This document shows positions 25,301 to 64,000 of a DNA stretch of 64,000 bases, in pieces; position 1 is the first letter of the stretch, and each line of letters starts with the position of its first letter. Under the pieces are notes generated by a model. It saw only the letters and a program-made list of their open reading frames with translations. It ran no database searches and had not been told where the DNA came from. A program made the position numbers and the translations under genes. Location: positions 7,993,555 through 8,057,554 of the forward strand of contig CM065690.1 of NCBI GenBank assembly GCA_017654935.2, written 5' to 3'. Source of the stretch: Phymorhynchus buccinoides. Taxonomy: Eukaryota > Mollusca > Gastropoda > Neogastropoda > Raphitomidae.

Positions 25301-26226
25301 ACTGCCATGGAGGAATTTGCATCGACACGCGCGTGGCAGACAAAAGTTGGCATTGGATGGGTTTGTCTATGTCAAACAAAAGTGTTTGGTTGATGCCTTG
25401 ATGGCACAATCAGGCACATGCATTTCTTTTTAAACGACTAGGAGCCCATGGAGATGCATTTTTAATCTGCTGAGATTTAAGACTCTGTGTGTGTGTGTGT
25501 GTGTGTGATTTTAGCATTAAACTGCACACGTAAATAAATGAAAAATGAATAAATAACTTTTTGCATTTTGGTTTAAAATGTGGCACACATGAATGTGCTT
25601 GCCTTGTGCAAAGCTGTATTCATCCAACCTTTGTCCGCCTGACCCATGTGGCTGGGGGTGTTAGAAGACTGGGGGCAAATGGACTAGAACCCTGATTTTG
25701 GCATGGGGTAATTCTTACACCCCTTTGAACTGAACAGTTGAATTTTTTTTTTAAAATGAACTGATTGGAGACTTTTAAGTATTTTTTTATGAACATATTC
25801 ATGTCCCTGAACTTCACATCATAATGCAAAGTCAGTCAAGTTGGCTAAAAAAAAGAGATTTCAGGCATCTTTCTTCATCATACTTGATCAGTCTGGGACC
25901 AACAGAATGATTCAAATCTAAAGAACAACAGTTTTCATGGTGATAAACGAAATGCACGTTTGTGACTAGTATATATCATAACATGTTTCATTCTGACGCA
26001 TATTGGACAGTCACATAAAAATATCAACCTAAAATAGACACATCATGCACACATATTAACAAGCCAAACAAAACGTAGCATCCACCCAAAACCTGTTCCC
26101 TACACTTTGCACTTCTCAGTGAATTATATGGGACAGTGTGAGATGCATCACACACAGAAAAAACAAACATTACCACATCAAAATTAACAACATCCACCCA
26201 AACCCGTCCCCTACACTGAGCACTTG
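22351..26226. other. Intergenic and probable 3' UTR of the KCP-like gene
   Basis: About 3.9 kb, mostly single-copy and A/T-rich, with no exon supported. Contains a short duplication near 23265-23325 (GAACTGTCTGCGTGATGGAG), a (GT)n run at 25485-25507 and a minus-strand AATAAA near 24889-24884. Confidence 0.4.
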
Positions 26227-62485
<36,259 letters not shown>

Positions 62486-62580
62486 CTGTAGGATTTAGGC
62501 ACAAAAATATGTAGGATTTAGGGACAAAGCAATAAATATAGGGCAAAGTTATGTCATGAATCATATACAGACAGAACAAT

Positions 62581-62659
62581 GCAGGCAGCAGCCTGGCACC
62601 TGGATGGAGTGACTGAACACTGTGTTACACTCCTGCTCCTCGCGAGTCACGCTGCCGCT
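62581..62659 (-). pseudogene. Decayed duplicate of KCP-like exon E1
   Basis: After the same TCCTACAG acceptor, the sequence resembles the 5' part of E1 but encodes SGSVTREEQECNTVFSHS: two of the VWC cysteines became Arg and Phe, and the match stops after GCC with no first-half VWC and no donor. It lies upstream of E1, so it is a tandem exon duplication relic. Confidence 0.72.
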
Positions 62660-62814
62660 CTGTAGGATTTAGGAAGAACTCAGTATTCCAACCACACAAC
62701 TGACTGGCCAAAACTGTCCGTCACTGCCAGCTGGTTGTTCTACTGGAGACTATTTTAGTAATAAATAAGTAGAAAAGAGACTGAATAAAACTGTGACCAT
62801 TCAACAAAGACGTG

Positions 62815-63990
62815 TAAGATTCCTGGAGCGCCAAGCTGTGTTGGAGCAGGATTCATGGAGCCCTGGGACGGCCTGGAGAGCCAAGCTGTGTTGGTGCAGG
62901 ATTCCTGGAGCCCTTGGACGGCCTGGAGAGCCAAGCTGTGTTGGTGCAGGATTCCTGGAGCCCTGGGACGGCCTGGAGAGCCAAGCTGTGTTGGTGCAGG
63001 ATTCCTGGAGCCCTGGGACGGCCTGGAGAGCCAAGCTGTGTTGGTGCAGGAATCCTGGAGCCCTGGGACAGCCTGGAGAGCCAAGCTGTGTTGGTGCAGG
63101 ATTCCTGGAGCCCTGGAGAGCCACGCTGTGTTGGTGCAGGATTCCTGGAGCCCTGGGATGGCCTGGAGCGCCAAGCTGTGTTGGTGCAGGATTCCTGGAG
63201 CCCTGGAGAGCCACGCTGTGTTGGTGCAGGAATCCTGGAGCCCTGGGACAGCCTGGAGAGCCAAGCTGTGTTGATGCAGGATTCCTGGAGCCCTGGGACG
63301 GCCTGGAGAGCCAAGCTGTGTTGGTGCAGGATTCCTGGAGCCCTGGAGAGCCAAGCTGTGTTGGTGCAGGAATCCTGGAGCCCTGGGACGGCCTGGAGAG
63401 CCAAGCTGTGTTGGTGCAGGATTCCTGGAGCCCTGGGACAGCCTGGAGAGCCAAGCTGTGTTGGTGCAGGAATCCTGGAGCCCTGGGACGGCCTGGAGAG
63501 CCAAGCTGTGTTGGTGCAGGATTCCTGGAGCACTGGAGAGCCAAGCTGTGTTGGTGCAGGATTCCTGGAGCCCTGGGACGGCCTGGAGAGCCAAGCTGTG
63601 TTGGTGCAGGATTCCTGGAGCCCTGGGACGGCCTGGAAGGCCAAGCTGTGTTGGTGCAGGAATCCTGGAGCCCTGGAGAGCCACGCTGTGTTGATCAATG
63701 CAGGATTCCTGGAGCCCTGGAGAGCCACGCTGTGTTGATGCAGGATTCCTGGAGCCCTGGGACGGCCTGGAGCGCCAAGCTGTGTTGGTGCAGGATTCCT
63801 GGAGCACTGGAGAGCCAAGCTGTGTTGGTGCAGGATTCCTGGAGCCCTGGGACGGCCTGGAGAGCCAAGCTGTGTTGGTGCAGGAATCCTGGAGCCCTGG
63901 GACAGCCTGGAGAGCCAAGCTGTGTTGGTGCAGGATTCCTGGAGCCCTGGGACGGCCAGGAGAGCCAAGCTGTGTTGGTGCAGGATTCCC
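62815..63990 (+). repeat. 50/40-bp array reaching the window end, ~25 copies
   Basis: Unit contains GAGCCAAGCTGTGTTGGTGC and AGGATTCCTGGAGCCCTGG. Long units add GACGGCCTGGA, short ones lack it. No adjacent exon is visible, so any link to a splice site lies outside the window. Confidence 0.94.
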
Positions 63991-64000
63991 ACTAACCGGG

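Noticed and set aside
62755..63995. Several 250-400-codon frames on both strands
   Set aside because: All are translations of the 50/40-bp array.

Overview
The window is animal nuclear DNA, most likely from a marine invertebrate and perhaps a mollusc (inference from gene content, LINE and SINE-like repeats and very dense minisatellites; no species marker is visible). By hand estimate about 45% of it is tandem repeat. Coding sequence is confined to short exons with phase-compatible splice junctions. Two host genes are supported, and they point toward each other.

On the + strand, three exons at 2325-5510 encode the C-terminal RUN domain and stop codon of a DENND5-like Rab exchange factor. Their combined 486 bp stays in one frame. 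On the - strand, twenty exons from 62485 down to 26227 encode the C-terminal 853 residues of a secreted kielin/chordin-like (KCP/BMPER/Crossveinless-2 class) BMP modulator: the second half of one VWC domain, eight complete VWC domains, then VWD, C8 and TIL domains and a stop. The N-terminus lies beyond base 64000. All 19 internal junctions keep phase, and the exons sum to 2562 bp, exactly 854 codons including the stop.

Layout: 1-2324 is intronic with a piggyBac-like MITE and microsatellites; 2325-5703 is the DENND5 3' end; 5704-26226 is intergenic, dominated by minisatellites (53, 41, 62, 54, 83, 47 and 69 bp units), including a 6.1 kb, roughly 113-copy 54-bp satellite; 26227-62485 is the KCP-like gene; 62486-64000 is its upstream intron with a decayed duplicate exon and a 50/40-bp array. 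Introns hold two LINE relics (an RNase H fragment at 30.66-31.37 kb and a frameshifted reverse transcriptase at 52.1-53.9 kb), a LINE 3' tail at 36.0 kb, a (GAA)n-tailed dispersed family, a pogo-like element nested in another TIR element, and an unassigned TIR element carrying a small acidic ORF.

The most unusual feature is that many minisatellites are anchored on splice junctions. In about ten places the tandem unit contains the true donor or acceptor of the adjacent exon, often with part of its coding sequence, so both genes carry long arrays of decoy splice sites (well over 100 donor-like sites in the KCP-like gene). Other arrays were seeded on transposon copies or on exon/transposon boundaries. 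This recurring layout is the candidate undescribed system.
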